From Verrucomicrobia bacterium TMED44 (lineage in GTDB: Bacteria > Verrucomicrobiota > Verrucomicrobiia > Opitutales > Seribacteraceae): a DNA stretch of 7,808 nucleotides. The translations under genes and the position numbers were made by a program. This document shows positions 6,544 through 7,808 of this stretch, piece after piece (within the stretch, counting starts at the first letter, position 1; each line of letters opens with the position of its first letter). The notes below the pieces were generated by a model, which did not search any database, was not told where the DNA came from, and was given only the letters and a program-made list of their open reading frames with translations. Where the stretch lies: the NCBI GenBank assembly GCA_002168015.1, contig NHCX01000031.1:1-7808 (forward strand). Direction: 5' to 3'.

Positions 6544-7491
6544 TCAAGTGCACCTTGCCCAATTCCATTTCTTTGGATCACTTATTTCATTTTCTTTCCC
6601 TAGAATAATTCTCGACTCCATTCCCAAATGTTTCCTGAACCATTTTCTTTGCTTGGCCACAAGTCGACGGGTTGAATAATTAATCGCATCCGGCAGTTGT
6701 TCCCTGTTCAGCTCACCGTTCAAACAGGCTATACATTCCCGGTAGCCGACCGAATTGGATGCTGGAGAGTTCCTCTCGATTCCCCTGGCGACTAAATTCT
6801 CAGTTTCTTCAAGTAATCCATTGCTCAACATGATCTCAGTTCGGTCTGCAATTCTTTTTTCCAAGTCTTCATTTCCCCGATCCAACCAGATAATCTTTTT
6901 ATCAGACTTTGGGAAAGGCAGAGGCAGACCTTCAAAGTCTTTTTTCAATTCCAAAATAGTTTTACCACTTGCAATACATCGTTCCAGCCCGCGCATTACT
7001 CTTCGCGGGTTCAAGATATCCAACTCTCCGAGTCCTTGAGGATTCAATCTTTTTAACTCGGCAAGCATTCCACGAAGATTTTCCTTAAGATAAACTTGCT
7101 CAACCTGATTCTTCACCTCTTCCGTCACTTCAACCTCGTCAACCACCGGGGAAATAAAAGATTGGAGATAAAACCCACTTCCTCCGGTTACCAAGACTGA
7201 AATTTCCTGTCGAGATAGCTCTTCTATGACTTTTGCCGCATAGTCTTTATAATCCGCAACCGAAAAAACAGACTCCACATCGACTAAGTCGATTCCGTAA
7301 TGTGGAACTTTTGACTGGGCATCCTTTCCAGGTTTTGCTGATCCAATATCCATGCCTTGATAGACAGCAATTGAATCGCATGATAATATTACAGCGTTCA
7401 TTTCCTCTGCCAACTGAAGCGAAAATTTAGATTTACCCGAGGCAGTGACTCCTGCCAGCATATGGATAACCGCCGGGGAATGCTTCGTCAT
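6544..7491 (-). CDS. miaA: tRNA dimethylallyltransferase MiaA
   Basis: MiaA transfers the dimethylallyl group from its diphosphate to N6 of A37 in tRNAs that read codons starting with U. At 315 residues the length is typical. The P-loop is GVTASGKS (14-21). It is followed by DS (39-40) within SCDSIAVYQGMDIGSAKP, where Asp39 is the expected catalytic residue. Further motifs are HYGIDLVD (64-71), FSVADY (76-81), GGSGFY (103-108; Ser for the more common Thr), RRVMRGLE (163-170), VGYRE (248-252) and the tRNA-binding TRRLVAKQRKWFRK (274-287). The ATG at 7491 leaves 13 residues before the P-loop, as expected; no Shine-Dalgarno motif is present. It starts 16 bases after the trpA stop, so the two genes are probably cotranscribed. 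Confidence 0.97.
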   Translation of the reverse strand: MTKHSPAVIHMLAGVTASGKSKFSLQLAEEMNAVILSCDSIAVYQGMDIGSAKPGKDAQSKVPHYGIDLVDVESVFSVADYKDYAAKVIEELSRQEISVLVTGGSGFYLQSFISPVVDEVEVTEEVKNQVEQVYLKENLRGMLAELKRLNPQGLGELDILNPRRVMRGLERCIASGKTILELKKDFEGLPLPFPKSDKKIIWLDRGNEDLEKRIADRTEIMLSNGLLEETENLVARGIERNSPASNSVGYRECIACLNGELNREQLPDAINYSTRRLVAKQRKWFRKHLGMESRIILGKENEISDPKKWNWARCT

Positions 7492-7507
7492 AAAACTGAA
7501 GCTTGTC

Positions 7508-7808
7508 TTATTTTACCAACAAACCCTTGGCCAGGCTCGCAGCCCGCTCTCCAATCTGCTGAACAGCCCGTTTCGAATTATCCAAGTTTTCAGAAATACA
7601 ATTGACGAGTACACTCCCCACGACCACGCCATCGGCAGATTTGGCCACTTCTCTGACATGCTCTGCGTTTGAAATGCCAAAACCCACTACCACAGGCAAT
7701 TCGGTATGCTCGCGAATGCAGTCGACCCGTTCCTGTAAATCTCCTGCCAAATCATCTCTTGCCCCGGTCACTCCTTCTCGGGAAACATAGTATATAAATC
7801 CCGATGCT
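7508..7808 (-). CDS. trpA: Tryptophan synthase alpha chain, N-terminal part off the window
   Basis: This is the C-terminal 99-100 residues of TrpA, the (beta/alpha)8-barrel subunit that cleaves indole-3-glycerol phosphate to indole and passes it to TrpB. The frame runs through the right window edge. It begins ASGFIYYVSREGVTGARDDL, the TrpA loop-6 region, with the conserved Thr at 7766-7768. The GTG at 7771 codes for the Val of GVTGA and is not a start. The phosphate-binding segments GFGIS (7670-7684) and GS within VVVGSVLV (7613-7618) are present. The end is the normal C-terminus of the family, so this copy looks intact as far as it can be seen. The rest of a trp cluster may lie upstream, off the window. 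Confidence 0.96.
   Translation of the reverse strand, partial: ASGFIYYVSREGVTGARDDLAGDLQERVDCIREHTELPVVVGFGISNAEHVREVAKSADGVVVGSVLVNCISENLDNSKRAVQQIGERAASLAKGLLVK

Noticed and set aside
7508..7771. GTG at 7771 as the start of a separate 87-residue gene
   Set aside because: The frame continues to the window edge and the codons before it read as TrpA loop 6, so the GTG is an internal Val.

Overview
The window is a densely packed bacterial chromosome segment. It holds seven protein genes and no gap longer than 83 bases. By eye GC is in the mid-40s percent. No RNA gene, insertion sequence, CRISPR array or tandem repeat was seen. Taxonomy is inferred, not proven. The style of the large membrane-anchored SurA/PpiD-like protein, a Ser/Thr-kinase-like gene next to housekeeping genes, and the lack of Shine-Dalgarno motifs before every visible start together suggest a Verrucomicrobiota bacterium, perhaps a marine Opitutae-type lineage.

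Layout: on the plus strand, positions 1-597 hold the 3' part of tlyA, an rRNA 2'-O-methyltransferase gene whose 5' end lies off the window. Everything else is on the minus strand and, in its reading direction, runs from the right edge to the left. The order is trpA (3' end only), miaA, nadK, a membrane-spanning protein-kinase-like gene, a lipoprotein gene, and a large anchored SurA/PpiD-like gene that meets tlyA tail to tail with a 4-base overlap. Spacers of 16, 26, 26 and 40 bases suggest that trpA to the lipoprotein gene is one transcription unit. The 83-base gap before the SurA/PpiD-like gene holds a plausible promoter, so that gene may be read separately or from both signals.

Functionally the right half is conserved core metabolism: tryptophan synthesis, tRNA A37 prenylation and NADP synthesis. 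The left half of the minus-strand run is an uncharacterised envelope group. The kinase-like protein keeps the ATP-binding lysine and glycine loop but has Asn for the HRD aspartate and Glu for the DFG aspartate, so it looks like a pseudokinase carrying a periplasmic domain. Next comes a lipoprotein with two similar lipocalin-like halves that share a short G-x-W-E motif with the kinase ectodomain. Last is a periplasmic chaperone-like protein in which no parvulin catalytic domain can be recognised. That trio is the most interesting part of the window; a shared role in envelope sensing or protein folding is inference only.
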